Position numbers and translations under genes: made by a program
Origin: Ceratotherium simum simum
Taxonomy: Eukaryota; Chordata; Mammalia; Perissodactyla; Rhinocerotidae
Length of the DNA: 64,000 nucleotides
Reading direction: 5' to 3'
Assembly: GCF_000283155.1 (NCBI RefSeq)
Contig: NW_004454265.1
Location: 3,807,066-3,871,065, forward strand
The notes under the pieces: generated by a model
The model's database searches: none
Told to the model about the DNA's origin: nothing
What the model saw: the letters and a program-made list of their open reading frames with translations, nothing else
Part shown: one piece after another, positions 14,304-28,092 of the stretch
Layout of the letters: each line of letters opens with the position of its first letter
How positions within the stretch are numbered: the stretch's first letter is position 1

Positions 14304-14514
14304 GGGGGGGCCGGCCCCATGGCTTAGCGGTTAAGTGCTCGAGCTCCACTGCTGGCGGCCCGGGTTCGGATCCCGGGCGCGCACTGACGCACCGCTTCTC
14401 CGGCCATGCTGAGGCCACGTCCCACATACAGCAACTAGAAGGATGTGCAGCTATGACATGCAACTATCTACTGGGGCTTTGGGGGGAAAAAATACATAAA
14501 TAAAATCTTTAAAA
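14304..14514 (+). repeat. ERE-type SINE with 12-bp target duplication
   Basis: GGCCGGCCCCATGGCTTAGC starts a little-diverged copy with GGTTCGGATCCCGGGCGC and the CTACTGGGGCTTTGGGGG tail. AAAAATTACTTG flanks it at 14292-14303 and 14515-14526. Confidence 0.95.
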
Positions 14515-14899
14515 AAAAATTACTTGTGGGAATGCAGAACTGTTTCACAGATAAAACCTGAAATGGTCGACATACACGGCTCAGATGCTGGTCCCTCCAT
14601 TTCCTCAGCCCCTCCTTCCGTGCCAGGTGTGCCTCCTCCTGGTCTGACTTTATTAACTTTAAAAATTGAAAAACTTTTTTTTAAATAGCTGGTAAATCTT
14701 GTCCAATATTTTCCAAAAAAAACCAAAATGGTTTTTGTATGCTCAGCATAAAAATGAGAACCATAGATTCTAACATTACAACTAAATACCCAATGCCAGC
14801 TAATATCAAAGCAAGGACAAAAATAGCTTCCTCAATTAAGATTCTGGTGCTACTCCTGCGGTGAGACATGATTGTTCGTGAGACTTCATGTAGACTAAC

Positions 14900-15105
14900 A
14901 CAGTGGTTAGAGCTGGGCTGCCTGGTGAATCTCCAGACTCTGGATGTACCGGTTATGTGATTGTAAGCAAGTTGCTTAACTTCTCTAAGCCCATTTTCTC
15001 ATCTGTAAAGCGGGGAGCGTGCCTACCTCAGACAGTTGTAATGAATACCGAGATAAGGTATAGAAAGCACTTGACACTGTGCCTGGGACTTAAGAATGTA
15101 TTTCA
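14900..15105 (+). repeat. MIR SINE
   Basis: Forward MIR modules: CAGTGGTTAGAGCTGGGCTG, GCAAGTTGCTTAACTTCTC, TTCTCATCTGTAAAGCGGGG and AGCACTTGACACTGTGCCTG. Confidence 0.92.
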
Positions 15106-15286
15106 AGTGCCAGTATACACATATTGGTTGACAGTGTGTTTTTGGTGTGAAATTCAGATAAAGGTGCGGACATTCAAAAACTTTTCCAGTTAATCATGGG
15201 CATTAATGATTTGAATTAAGAATAGAAACACTTTTATGAAAAACAAAAATTAACTTTACTTAAAGAAAAACCTGTCAACTGGTCTT

Positions 15287-15533
15287 TTTTTTTTTTTTGG
15301 TGAGGAAGACCAGCCCTGAGCTAACATCCAATGCCAATCCTCCTCTTTTTTGCTGAGGAAGATTGGCCCTGCACTAACACCCATGCCCATCTTCCTCTAC
15401 TTTATATGGGATGCCACCACAGCATGGCCTGACAAGCGGTGCGTCGGAGCACAGCCAGGATCTGAACCTGTGAACCCCAGGCGCCGCCAAAGTGCAGTGC
15501 GTGCACTTAACTGCTGTGCCACCAGGCCAGCCC
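15287..15533 (-). repeat. ERE-type SINE with 16-bp target duplication
   Basis: A T run is followed by the reversed tail modules and ends GCCACCAGGCCAGCC. CCTGTCAACTGGTCTT flanks it at 15271-15286 and 15534-15549. Confidence 0.95.
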
Positions 15534-15549
15534 CCTGTCAACTGGTCTT

Positions 15550-16809
15550 AAGGAGGATTTTGGCTGAGGTGATATGTTGTGGGTGAAAAGCTGGGTAGGA
15601 AAAGAGGAACGGGGTTGGGGCAGGCAAGGAAGGACTAGGAGTGACAGACTAAGTAAAACAGGCCAGGTGAGAGTATGGGTGTCTAGATGTCAAGGAGCAA
15701 GTGCAGTGGGAGAAGGGGAAGAAGAACTAGAAAGACCCATCGTTGGAGTGGGAGATCAGGATCCTGGAGGTGAGACTCCATCGACAGAGAAGCTGTGGGT
15801 GAGGACAAGGGTGAGCAGTGGCCTTGTAAGTGTCCTGGAGAGTGGACCTCAGGACTGCAGCAGTAGAGGAGGGTATGGTTGCTGGGGGAAGGAAGTGAAG
15901 GCAGCTGTAGAGGAGGCAAGTCCAGCAGTGAGGACAAATGCCTGGGCCAACCGACACTGAAGCCACCTCAGATGTGGTGCAGCTAAGTCTGATATAAAGA
16001 CATTTCTAGACCATTTCTGATTTCAAACCTGAAGAAGAGACGGCCAAGGGAAAATAACTGTCATTAAATATTTAAAAGGCAAACTTATAGAAATGGAATT
16101 AATCTTATTTTACAGGGCTCCAGAAGATAGAACTTAAGGGTAAAAAAAAAAAATCAAACTACAGATACATCAATTATCTCATCCGTCCACCCACTCACCC
16201 ATGCACCTACTCTTCTAGTCACCAGCCACACTGAAACAGATTTGAGGTCTTTTACAAAAAGGACACACAAAACAAGACCCCTGGAAAGTAAATGAAGAAA
16301 CCAAGGCAAAGGGGAAACGCAAAGTTGGAAAATAAGGCCATACCTTGGTTCTAAGCTTTATAGCAGGAAATACAAAGAAAAAGCAGATCAGTTAAAGGAT
16401 TCAGTGTTTGCAAGTAAAAACCAGACCAGCTGCTCGAGAGAAGCACAAATCTTCCTGGTACTGAGATCTGGAAGGAGCTTCTCCTGTGAATTCTCATAAA
16501 GAAGACACTGTAATGTCAAGAAAAACATATTCCACCATTTTTACACTAAATATGTTCCATAGGGCTTCTGAAAATGAGATTCTAAATATAGGCCAATGGC
16601 ATAACATTGTAGCTCATGACAGTTTTTCCAGGGGTCTAAATAATGTAGGTCAGGAACTCACATCCTGATGCTTTTGTCCAACCCCAAACAGGTCATATTC
16701 TAGAGGGATGGGTGACTATATAACTTTCAAATTATTCCCCATAAATGTTATTTCTCTCAAGCATTTTTAAAGCCATTTTTGTTCCTTTTTTAAATTACAA
16801 AAGTGATAT
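15550..16809. other. Intergenic DNA, purine-rich part unclassified
   Basis: About 15560-15930 is rich in GGA/GAGG and unlike its flanks but matches nothing that I recognise. The rest shows no repeat or exon. Confidence 0.4.
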
Positions 16810-18889
16810 TTAAACACACACACTGACCCTAAAGACTCCAGCAAAAAACCATTAGAACTAATACATGAATTCAGTAAAATTGCAGGACATAAAATCAATA
16901 TACAAAAATCAGTTGCATTTCTATACACTAAAACACAGTCAGAAAGAGAAATTAAGAAAACAATCCGGTTTACAATTGCATCAAAAAGAATAAAATACCT
17001 AGGAATAAATTTAACCAAAGAAGTAAAAGATCTGTACACTGAAAATGATGACATTGATGAAAGAAATTGAAGGGGACACAAATAAATGAAAAGATATTTC
17101 ATGCTCATTGATTGGAAGAATTAATATTGTTAAAATGTCTGTACTACCCAAAGCAATCCACAGATTCAATGCAATCCCTGTCAAAATTCCCATGGCATTT
17201 TTCGTAGAAATAGAATAAATAATCCTAAAATTTGGATGGAATCACAAAAGAACTGAATAGCCAAAGCAATCTTGAGAAAGAAGGACGAAGCTGGGGGCAT
17301 CACACTTGCTGATTTCAAACTACGTTACAAAGCTATAATAATCAAAATAGTATGGTATTGACATAAAAACAGACACACAGATCAATGGGACAGAATAGAG
17401 AGCCCAGAAATAAACCCACACATATATGGTCAATTAATTTACAACAAAGGAGCCAAAAATATACGCTGGGGAAAGAATAGTCTCTTCAATAAATGGTGCT
17501 GGGAAAACTGGCAGCCACATGCAAAAGAATGAAACTGGATCCCTATCTTAAACCATACAGAAAAATCAACTCAAAATGGATTGAAGATTTGAACGTAAGA
17601 CTTGCAACCATAAAACTCCTAGAAGAAAACACAGGCGATAAGCCCTTTGACATCAGTCTTGGTGATGAGTTTTTGGATTTAACACCAAAAGCAAAGGCAA
17701 CAAAACCAAAAATAAACAAGCGAGACTACATCAAACTAAAAAGCTTCTACACAGCAAAGGAAACCATCAACAAAACGAAAAAGCAACCTTCTGAATGGGA
17801 AAAAATATTGGCAAATCGTATATCACTGATAAGGAGTTAATATCTAAAATATATAAAGAACTCATACAAGTCAATAGAAAAAAAAACAATTCTATTTAAA
17901 AAATGGGCAGAGGAACTGAATAGACATTTTTCCAATGAAGACATACAGATGGGCAACAGGTACATGCAAAGGTGCTCAACATCACTAATCATCAGGGAGA
18001 TGCAAACTAAAACCACCATGAGATGTCACCTCATGCCTGTCAGAATGGCTATCTTCCAAAAGACAAGAAATAACAAGTGTTGGAGAGGATGTAGAGAGAA
18101 GGGAACCCTTGTAGACCATCGGTGGGAATGTAAATTGGTGCAGCCACTATGGAAAACAGTATGGTTCCTGAAAAAATTAAAAATAGAACTACCATATGAT
18201 CTGGCAATTCCACTTCTGAGTATTTATCCAACGGAAACAAAATCACTGTCTCGAAAAATGATCTGCACTCCTGTGTTCAGTGCAGCAGCATTTACAATAG
18301 CTAAGACATGGAAACAACCTAAGTGTTCATCAATGGATGAATGGATAAAGAAGATGTGATATATATATACAATGGAATATTATTTAGCCATAAAAAAGAT
18401 GGAAATCCTGCCATTTCTTACAACATGGATGGACCTCGAGGGCATTATGCTAAGTGAAATAAGTCAGACAGAGAAAGACAAATACTATATGATCTCACTT
18501 ACATGTGGAATCTAACAAAGTCAAACTCATAGATACAGAGAACAGATTGGTGGTTGCCAGAGGTGGATGGGGTGAGGGGCAAAGTGGGTGAAGGCGGTCA
18601 AAGGGTACAAACTTCCAGTTATAAGATGGATAAGTCCTGGGGATGGAACATACCGCATGGAGACTATAGTTAACAATACTGTATTGCATATTTGAAAGTT
18701 GCTAGGAGAGTAGATCTTAAAAGCCCTCATCACAAGAAATAAATTTTTTTAACTGTGTGGTGAATGGATGTTAACTATATTTATTGTGGTGATCATTTCT
18801 CAATATATACGTATATCAAATCATTATATTGTACATATGAAACTAACATGATGTTATATGTCAATTATATCTCAGTTTCAAAAAAAAAG
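16810..18889 (+). mobile_element. L1 retrotransposon, 5'-truncated (ORF2 end and 3' UTR)
   Basis: The sequence begins in the reverse-transcriptase downstream part of ORF2 (AAATCAGTTGCATTTCTATA ...) and continues through the C-terminal region. There, frames at 17493-17840 and 17949-18359 give typical L1 ORF2 peptides (for example [20 protein letters not shown] and RDNKCW-like CWRGC). These frames are interrupted by frameshifts and stops, so the element is dead. A 3' UTR with ATATGATCTCACTTACATGT follows, ending in an A run at 18881-18889. Confidence 0.93.
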
Positions 18890-18904
18890 CACTTCCCAAG
18901 AAGC

Positions 18905-19085
18905 AGCGGGCAGTATAGATTCTGGGACCAGGCTGTCGAGGCTCATGACCCCAGAACCACTGCTTGCACGGGGCTGTGATTCAGCTGAATTGCTTAACCT
19001 CTCTGTGCCTCCATTTCTTCTTCTGAAAAGGAAGCCAGAAGTAGTACATCAGAGGGTAAGTCTCTTAGATAGAGCCTGGCACCCA
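18905..19085 (+). repeat. MIR SINE
   Basis: Forward MIR pieces (GTATAGATTCTGGGACCAGG, GAATTGCTTAACCTCTCTGT, ATAGAGCCTGGCACCCA) lie directly after the L1 tail. Confidence 0.8.
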
Positions 19086-19349
19086 GTCAAGACTATACAT
19101 GAGGTGGTGGCCATGTTACTGCACATGGATGTGAGAGAGGAAAGGTCAAGGCTGACTTTGAGGCCATAAAGAAGGTTTCTGTTTTGAGCTCTGAGGAGCC
19201 CCTCAATTCCAGAATGGTCAGAAGCAGACCTTTAGTACTTATCGAAAGCCTTAAAATGTACCGACACTTGATTCAGCAGCTTCCCCCCTGCAAATCCGCC
19301 CCCTGGAAAGAATGGAGGTCCTGTGCAAAGATGTGTTGACAGAGGTGCT

Positions 19350-19660
19350 GTGGAAGCACTGCTCTGACGGTGAAGAGTTGAAAACCACCCAGTCACCCAA
19401 CAGCAGGATTAAATACATGCTGCTCCAGAATTTGCATTTCCTTAATGGTTGAGATGTTGAACATCTTTTGATGTACATAATTTACCACCTGTAGATCCTC
19501 TTTGGTAAAATGTCTGTTTATGTCTCTTGCCCATTTTCTAATTGGATCGTGTGGTTTTTACTGTTCAGATTTGATAGTTCTTTATATATTCTAGTGCAAG
19601 TCCTTTGTCAGATATGTGGTTTGCATATTTTCTCCCCCTCAGTCACTTTCTAAGAGTCAG
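19350..19660. repeat. Old L1 fragments
   Basis: The part at 19436-19660 reads antisense L1 ORF2 C-terminus (GATGTTGAACATCTTTTGAT, TTTGGTAAAATGTCTGTTTA). Just before it, about 19350-19430 looks like a short sense fragment. The fragments lie in opposite orientation. Confidence 0.65.
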
Positions 19661-20221
19661 TATTTGTTTTTATCAAAGTTATACCTGCACATATTTAAAT
19701 GAGCGAATGGTTCAATGAGGCTTGTTGTGAAAAACAGTGGAGCTGGGCTTCTCAGTCCCCCACCCAGAAGCACCACTTTCAGCTCTTTTGGTATTTACTG
19801 CCACACCACCAAATAACATGTTTATTATTTTCTAATTTTTCATTTTTGTTTTTTGGCATTATCTATTGCCTTTCCACTACGAAAAATGAAGATTTAGCTC
19901 TTCTTTACCCTTCCATTCATCCCCATCCAACATATGCACCCCAGTTCCTCCAAACAAATCTACAATCCCATATCCATAATTCTAAATACCCCAATTTTTT
20001 TCATAATTGACCCAAACTGAACTCATTTGGCAGCAAAACCTGATGAGAAAGTACTTCTCATCTTTATTCACATTGCTTAATGTAAATATTCATGTGCTGC
20101 ACTGCAGAGATATTGATATGTTTGATTAGGGAGTGAGAGCTGAGACTCTTCTGGGGATGTTCTGTAATAAACGTTCTATGCACTGTGTATTACCAAAAAA
20201 TGTCAAACATCCACTGTATTT

Positions 20222-20417
20222 CTTTCTTTTTTTTTTTTTTGAGGAAGAATCGCCCTGAGCTAACATCTGTGCCCATCTTCCTCTATTTTGTATGTGGGAT
20301 GCCACCACAGCATGGCTTGATGAAAGGTGTAGGTCTGCGCCTGGGCTCCGAACCCATGACCCGGGCTGCCTAAGCGGAGTGTGCAGTACCTTAACCACTC
20401 GGCCATGGGGCCAGCCC
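20222..20417 (-). repeat. ERE-type SINE
   Basis: T run, GAGGAAGAATCGCCCTGAGC, then TATGTGGGATGCCACCACAG and the reversed head GGCCATGGGGCCAGCCCC. Short imperfect flanking repeat TCCACTGT. Confidence 0.93.
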
Positions 20418-21634
20418 CTCCACTGTGCTTCTTAAATTTGAATTCTGAAACATATTTGGCCCAAAAGTTTCAGATATGGGATTGTGGACCTGAATAATTA
20501 TAATTTGGTTAGATAAATATTCAGTGTTTACATTATTATGACTATGTGAATAAATCCTATGCACAGGTAAGCCGTGTTATGTATGATGATTACTATTATT
20601 GTCAAAACCAGGCAGAATTACTTTTATAGACTAGCCCATTTTAAATTAGGTTAAAGAGGGATAAGGTAAGCTCATGGAATAGGAATTCTCTTGGGTGATT
20701 TTCCTGCTGGTGATTTGGCAGAGCTTTGCATCGAGCGTTACCTCCTTGGAGGCTTGCCCAGACTGCATCTTCTGGGCAACACTGGCCCATGACAGCCCAT
20801 GTAAACTCACATCTCCCCTCGTTTTCCTGTCTCCTCTGTGCTTTGTTATCTGATGTAATACACTCATTAATATCTGAAATACTACATTTGTTGCTTATTT
20901 TATTATGGTCTGTCTCCTTCCCATTAAAATATCAGCTTCACCAGAGGGCAGGATAGTTCTCTGCTCTACTCGCCACCATGTCTGTCACCTGCAACAGTGC
21001 CCAGGCCACAGCAGGTCCTCAAGAGCGATTAGTTTAAGAAATGAATTGTGCTATTTGAAGTGTAGGTACTCATCAAGAATGAGGAAAAAAGATTCTATTC
21101 CAGGAAGACAAGTGCCACAAAAAGGAATTTTGTTGACTTTTAATTATATATTTTTAAATTATTACTGCTTTTCTGACAATTTTGACTGAATAATGTTACT
21201 AGACTTAGAAGATAAAAATTTTAGTTTCATTGCAAATACTATCTAGTATTTTCTAAGTCAAGGACAAATTCATTATAGTTCTGAATCCATTGATATAATC
21301 CTTTTTAAGATTACATTTTGTGACACAAACGGCCATTCAGAACAGGTAGCAGGTAGCGGGAAAAAAAAATTACATTTTGTGCAGTTCGTGGTGCATATTT
21401 GCAGCTACCTTAAAAACACAGAAAATGAAGAGAAATTAATATTATGATAGTGGTAGATATCAAAAGGCAGGGAGAAAAACACAGAAATTGGCAGTAGATT
21501 CTACTATTATAGATATATAAAAATTCTAATGTAATCCTCTAGGACTTTATAAATATTACTTAATCTCTATGAGATTACTTTCTAGCATTTAATGTTAAAC
21601 ATATGGAGTGTCTTGGCTTGCAAAGTCTAGTTTA
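20418..21634. other. Intergenic DNA with an L2 3' end
   Basis: About 20900-21045 looks like the 3' end of an L2 on + (AGCTTCACCAGAGGGCAGG ... GCCCAGGCCACAGCAGGT). The remainder is unclassified. Confidence 0.45.
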
Positions 21635-21850
21635 TTTTTTTTTTTATTTCATTTTTTTTTTTTTGGCGAGGAAGATTGGCTCTGAGCTGACATCTGTTAC
21701 CAGTCTTCCTCTATATTTTGTATATGGGACGCTGCCATACCATGGCTTGATGAGTGGTGTGTAGGTTTGCCCCCGGGATCCAAACCAACGAACTCTGGGC
21801 TGCCGAAGCAGAGCATGTGAACTTAACCACTAGGCCACCAGGGTGGCCCT
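21635..21850 (-). repeat. ERE-type SINE with 15-bp target duplication
   Basis: Reverse-order ERE with T-rich start. Flanking copies GCAAAGTCTAGTTTA (21620-21634) and GCAAACTCTAGTTTA (21851-21865) differ at one base. Confidence 0.93.
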
Positions 21851-21865
21851 GCAAACTCTAGTTTA

Positions 21866-23289
21866 TTAATTTCTTGTAGAAATAAACGTCATTTGTCATT
21901 AGCTAAACGAATGACCTCTCTGGTACAGCCCTAGTTGACTTGAGAACAAGAAAATATACTTTAGGTAGATGTTTTATTGCTTCTGGAGTGAGTAATTTTA
22001 AACTCTATTTTGGTGATATACTCCCAAAATGGAGATAAACTTACAGCCACTTTATACTTGCCTTATTTCCATAGAACTATAAAGTGTTTTTCCAATTAAA
22101 AATCTTAATGTGAATGTTGCTTTACAGTAGAAGATTATCTACAGTAGTAGATAACTGCTACTGTACTAGATATCTACTACTATTACAGTAGTAGCTAATC
22201 TAGAACAACTGGAAACATCTGAAAAGTTGAATTGCTCTAAATTGTTTTGAAACATCCTACTTTAGAAACATTTAAAGACTTATGCCTAGTGCGTGGTAAG
22301 CATGTGGCGGCCAGGCAGTGATGTCCAGCAGCTCAAGCCAAGCTGTAGGGACAGACTAGCTTTAGGGTAAAGCAGGCAGAAAGAAAAATGACTTTGTTAG
22401 AGGCTATAGAAGGTGAAAATCTCATAAATTTTCTCACCTAAAGGTCGTCTACCACTGAGCAGGAGATACTGAAGATACACAGGCTGTGGGCAAGGAGAAG
22501 GTACTGACGGGTCTTTCCAAAAGAGGTGCTCCATCACCTTCTCTTTGGCTTCTGCAGATAGTGTTTAAAGAAATCCTGACAAGTGGTTGTGCCACAATAC
22601 TATCTGCAGATCAACAAATCTGGAGATAAAATAAAATATTCAGAACAAACAAAAATCCATATGCTTTTATTACCGCACATTACCTTTTATGCTGTGTACA
22701 TTGTAAATTCTGATTTTTTTGGTGTAAGAATTTACAAGGAAAATATGTGTGAGGTATTTATCTAAACAGGATTTATGTAACATACTTTATTTTCAGGAAG
22801 ATATATATTTTCTATATGTACAAAATGACAGATATTTGAAGACATTCTTCAATTGATATTCATGGTAACGGTTTACTATAGTAAGCCATTTTCTAAAATG
22901 TGTTTGCTTTAAAACTTCTTTATTTCTTATCATAAATTATGTTCCATATTGCATACCATACTCTGTGCCAAAACATTTTTGGGGGATCATCATGCCCTAG
23001 AAATATCACTAATCTGTAACAGGGCCAGGTCTTAGGCATTCTGTATAAACAATCCTCTCTATTTGATATGTTCCTGAAATATACAAAATATTTATACTTA
23101 TATACAAAAGCACTAAATTATACCAAACCATATTCTTTATTATATCCCAATATAACTTTCCCAATCATACGGAATATATATTTACATGTTCTTTTGTCTT
23201 ACACTTTAAAAAATATCTATTATAGAAGCTTTCAGTTGGTTTAACACTAATAATTTTATATCAAACCATCCCAAAATGTATAAAATTGC
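21866..23289. other. AT-rich intergenic DNA with hairpin
   Basis: No repeat or exon recognised except a CTACTGTA/TACAGTAG-rich inverted repeat at 22143-22181. Confidence 0.5.
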
Positions 23290-26200
23290 CCTAACTCCAG
23301 ATAGTGTCACAGTGAATTGAATTGTGGGATATCTCGTTAGTACCAGAGAATTGTTGTTAGAATGTATCTGTTGTCAAGAAATGTGGGATTTCTAGAATAG
23401 CCCTGACTCATGGAAACACATTTGGGAAGAGGAAGGATGAAAGAGCCGGGGTGAGGAACCTTTGGTTTCTAAGTGGCCACCCAGTCGCTCAAGAAACTGC
23501 AGCTGTGCTGCATTTACTGAAGTGAGAAGTTACCAAGGAATTTAGAAATGGTAGGAGACTCACCTTCCAAGGAGATAGTTCATTGGCCATGTAAGGAAAC
23601 TCAAAATAATAAGAAATATACAAAATAATAATAAACATACAATCCCTTGGCTATTATTATCTGTAATTGCTAAAATGAGAGTAAAAGAGAATGCTAGGGT
23701 GGATCATGACCCTGAACCAAGCTCAGGGCTACTGCCACTAGCCTCAAACCTGCCCCCAAAGGGAAAGATTATGTGGGGACAATAGAAAGTACCTCCAAGA
23801 CCAAGAAATTAGTCGAGGCACGGGGAGGGCAAAACCGAGAAACGAATGAAATCAGAAGGTAGAGTGGGAAAGAACTGTCTCATTTTGTGGATAGTTATCA
23901 TCCACAAAAGCTCCCTGAAGAAGCTTCATTAACATGGATTCTGAGAGGGCCTGCCCCGAGACTTAGCGGTTAAGTGCGTGTGCTCCGCTACTGGCGGCCC
24001 GGGTTCAGATCCCGGGCGCGCACAGACGCACCGCTTCTCCGGCCATGCTGAGGCCGCGTCCCACATACAGCAACTAGAAGGATGTGCAGCTATGACATAC
24101 AACTATCTACTGGGGCTTTGGGGAAAAAAAGGAGGAGGACTGGCAATAGATGTTAGCTCAGAGCTGGTCTTCCTCAGCAAAAAGAGGAGGATTGGCATGG
24201 ATGTTAGCTCAGGGCTGATCTTCCTCACAAAAAAAAATAAAATAAAATAAAAAACACGGATTCTGAGAGTGACTAATTTAGCGGCAGCATCTTTGGTTTT
24301 GAATGCTGAAGACTGGAAGAGCGTGTTTGAGTTGATAAAGGACCCACAGCTCAGTATGGAACAGTCACGGATGGCTAAACATGATTCAGACTCACAGCAG
24401 GTTATTCCCAAGGGAACAGCCAGCCTAGTGGACTGAATAAAAGCCACTATAAAGTGTGTTTCCCCTGAGAAGGAGGACTTTCCAACTCCCGCCGTAAACG
24501 CCAAGTGGAACACCCCCCTTAAAGCAGCTGATATGCTCTATATACAAACCATGTGGGACTGGCTTTATGATGACTGGGATATTCACCCACTGAATATGCC
24601 TGTTACCCATGTCATGATAAATGCTATGATGAAGGGGGCTCCCTATCCACGGGCACCCCATGTAATCTTACTGCTGCAAAATCGAACAGTCTAAGAAGCC
24701 TTAGCAGATTTGCTCCCTCAGCTACCTCATACGGGTCTTACAAATACCAAGAACATTAAAGTAACGAGAAAATGGGGAGAGACAGATAGGAGAATCAAGG
24801 GACTCATCCCAGTGGGATGGAAATCTTTAGATGGTTAATAAGAAATGGAATGAATAAAATGGACATTGATGAGGCTGAAACAAAAGTCTTAATAGAGCAC
24901 TTTTGAAATTTGGGTCCTCCTGCTGGACCTCCAACATTAAAGGTCCCCCAAAAAGTCTGGTTTGTTTATCCCAAATTGGAGGAATTTTAAAAACTGGAAG
25001 GCAAAGACTACAATGAGAAACTCATCCTCAAAACGCCTGAGCGATAGTCAGGGAGATTATTCAAGATAAGGATTGGGCCTCAGCCCCTTTACTCAACCCC
25101 TCACTGGGGACCAAAAGCCTTGTGCACATGAGTGAGTAAAATGGTCAGAAGGTGGAGAAGTTTCCGGGAGGCTTTGACCTGGGATCCCTATGCACTGTTG
25201 TACTAAAATCTGTTGGTAAAGTTCTAATGGGAGCCACAAATATATTGAGAGGATATAGAAATGCAAGAGTTGTTGAGATTAAGGCGACAATCTGGAAAAA
25301 AACTGGTATATTTGGAGATTTATGTGAAGTAGTTGTGTCTCTTTTACTTGAATGTATTATGAGGATAGATACTGTGTCTGACTGGAGAACATTTCCCCTA
25401 CTCAGTATGGTAAAGCAGAAGGTATGTAAATCCTTCCTTCAAGCCATATTCATTAGACATGCTAAATGGGAATGAGTAAGATTACCCAGGCCCACACAGT
25501 ATAGAATAGAGGCTGGAGTGCTGATATGGACAAATTCTCTGTAGAATAGTCTTGTGTGGAGTGTGGACTGCGGCTTACGGCAAAAGCCTGTGAGCACTTC
25601 CTAGTGACAACTACTGGAACTTTGGACAAGAGAATTTGGGCAATTACTAGCTTGCTATCAGCATTAATTGAAACTGCCCCTGTGACTGAAGGACATAAAA
25701 TAATCTTGATGCCTGAATACCCATTACATCTTGGGTGACGTCAGAGAAATGCTCTAATGAGGAGGGCAGTGCCCAGAAGAGTTCCCTAATAAAATGGAAA
25801 CGGCTTGTGCTGGAACACCCTACCAGGGGAATGCACGGAGCTACACAGTGCGTTCAGGAGCAGGGAGACTCTTCTCCCCTACGACTGTCTTGGGAACCAT
25901 GTGAGGAGCTGTAGGATTCTATCGTCACTTGGACGGTGCCCTGTACACAGCTCTCCGTGACCAACAAGTAGCTGCTTGGTTTACGGATGGCAGTTTCAAC
26001 ATGAACAGACAACATTCTGTTTGGAAGGCCACCACTCTGATCGAAAAAGGTGAAAACAAATCAGCCGGGGGAACTGCCCTGTACGCCGTTTACCCTATGT
26101 TTCTAATTTTACCTTCTCAGAGGCAGTGGCCAATGGCCTGGCCATAAGGTCAGGCAGAAGGGCAATGGAAGACCGGCCTATTAAAGGGAAGCCCTTACGG

Positions 26201-28004
26201 GGCACGGCCCTATCAACATCACTATGGGAATTTGAGGGGTGCATTAAAGTAAGCCACGTCAATGCCCATCAGAAGAACCCCCTTCTAGTATCAAAGGGTG
26301 ATTAGAATTGACAAGCAGATACCCTAATGTGCTCACTTGAGGTAGCCACCTGGGTCCAGGAACTGAGTGGACATTGGGGGCTGCAGCAACGCAGAGATGG
26401 GCTGAATCTAGACATACTCCTCTTGTGTCCTCTGAGGCACAAAACGCCAACAAGAACTGTTCTGTCTGCCAACAAGAGAGACAGAGACTGCAGATGGTTA
26501 TGGGAAGAGTCCCTGGGGGTAGTGCTTGCACATGACTGACAAGACAGACTGATGCCGGTAGCCGTGGGGGGCTACGAGTGGGTCCTGACAGGAATACGCA
26601 CTGACTCTGGACTGGGCTTTGCTTACCCAGCATAGATGCAAATGCTCAGAGTACTATAAAAGAACTGCAGCAGAAGACATTACGCCCATTTGGACCTCTG
26701 AGTCACATCTCTTCAGGCCAAGGAACAAACGTTACAGACCATCATGTCCAAGGATGGCAGAGAGATATCTTCCTCAGTGTAATAGTTTGGTAAAAAGTTG
26801 GAATGGGCAATTACAGAGTGGTTGTCTAAAATGAGGGGAGAGGGAATACAGGCATGAAGAACTGGCCTACAAGTTCATGAGAGTGTCCTCGCACTCCACA
26901 CAAAGGGAGTGTCCGCACTAGAGAGATTCCTCTGCATGTCTGGTGGAAATGGGGAAGAGAGGATGTGGGGAGGATGCTAGCGTGACTGTGCAATTGTTCT
27001 CATGGAGGGGGGATGCTGATATGACAACTGTGCTTTTTCCTTTCTTTTCCACGTCACCTCAATTTTCTTTTTCCTCCTACCTGATGCAGTGGTCCCTGGA
27101 CCAAGGATGCAACTACATTGCTGGAAGCAGGAATGATTCCTAAGCAACAAACTATAACTGTTTAAAATCTTGATGTCAGAATCCCTAAGGGCCTGATGGA
27201 GTGGGTTGTACTTTCACTCCATCTGGCAATATTGGGGCTAACAATGACCACAGTCATGTTGCCTATTGGTAGAAATAGGCCACTAGTTCTGTGTCTCTGT
27301 AAGCCTACTCCATATGAATGGGAGTGGACTGAGGAGGAGGTGCTTGCTAGACTTGTGTTGCTGCCTGCAATCTAGACCAGCAGAGTGGCCGAACCTCACG
27401 TCCCTTGCAGAGGTGAAAAGGTTTGGGTGCAAATGGAGAGAAGGAATAGTAGCTAAGGGTAAAGGAATGAATAAATGGATTATGCAATGAGAGAATTCCA
27501 ATACTAATGCTTGGAAAGAAGCTCAGAGCAAAAAAATGATATTGTCTCTTAGTTCAATTATACCACATGCCTGGAAGTGTGAAGCCATATATTGCTGAGA
27601 CCACTCCTTTTGAAACCTGACAAGATCGAATGAAAGCCTGAAAACCTAAGTGTCCTCGCCCTGAGAGACATTTTGGTCATATGATATGATGATGGCTTGA
27701 GCTAACTGTTAGAGGCTGGGTGGGACTCTAGTAGTGTGCCAGTATCTTTTGACTCTTATTTTTCAGGTTATATCTACCAGAATGTGATATGCTATAACAC
27801 TGGCATTGTTGGAAAGATTATAATACTGATATTGATGGTCAAATGTATTGGGAAATTGAGTTTAATAGCTTCCTATCCTTACCCCATATTGACTCCTCCA
27901 AATGTTGCTGTATTTGTTATGCTCAGTCAGGTAAGTTCGTTTTGGTATAAAAGATCCCGTGGTCAAAAACCAGGTGGTGGCCTATGATGTAATAAAGAAT
28001 ACAC
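23290..28004 (+). mobile_element. Class I ERV copy 1, decayed internal region
   Basis: The first 70 bases or so (23290-23360) match the 3' end of the LTR type seen at 36416-37330, so the 5' LTR is mostly missing. The internal region then parallels copy 2 at 61180-64000. Remnants of pol are visible in different frames: an RNase H start with WFTDGSF near 25975-26000, a later RNase H histidine motif HVNAHQK near 26255, an integrase HHCC-like GHWG near 26370, and an integrase core stretch around 26575-26625. Many stops and frameshifts break all frames; nothing longer than about 136 codons is open. The env part (about 26840-28000) is not recognisable beyond a hydrophobic segment near 27800. A SINE sits at 23948-24253. 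The element is non-functional. Confidence 0.85.
23948..24253 (+). repeat. ERE-type SINE inside ERV copy 1, 16-bp target duplication
   Basis: The copy has the tRNA-like head and CTACTGGGGCTTTGGGG tail, followed by extra GAGGAGGATTGG modules and (AAAAT)n. Flanking ACATGGATTCTGAGAG (23932-23947) and ACACGGATTCTGAGAG (24254-24269) differ at one base. Confidence 0.95.
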
Positions 28005-28092
28005 CTGGTCTTGAGGGGGGTGCCAGCAAGAGCTTCCAAAACCCTTGCTATTTCCTGCGCGATAGGAGTATCTTTGTTATGCTAATGAGTGG

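Noticed and set aside
25870..26820. Functional retroviral pol
   Set aside because: RNase H and integrase motifs are present but lie in different frames with many stops; the element is dead and is described only as a remnant.
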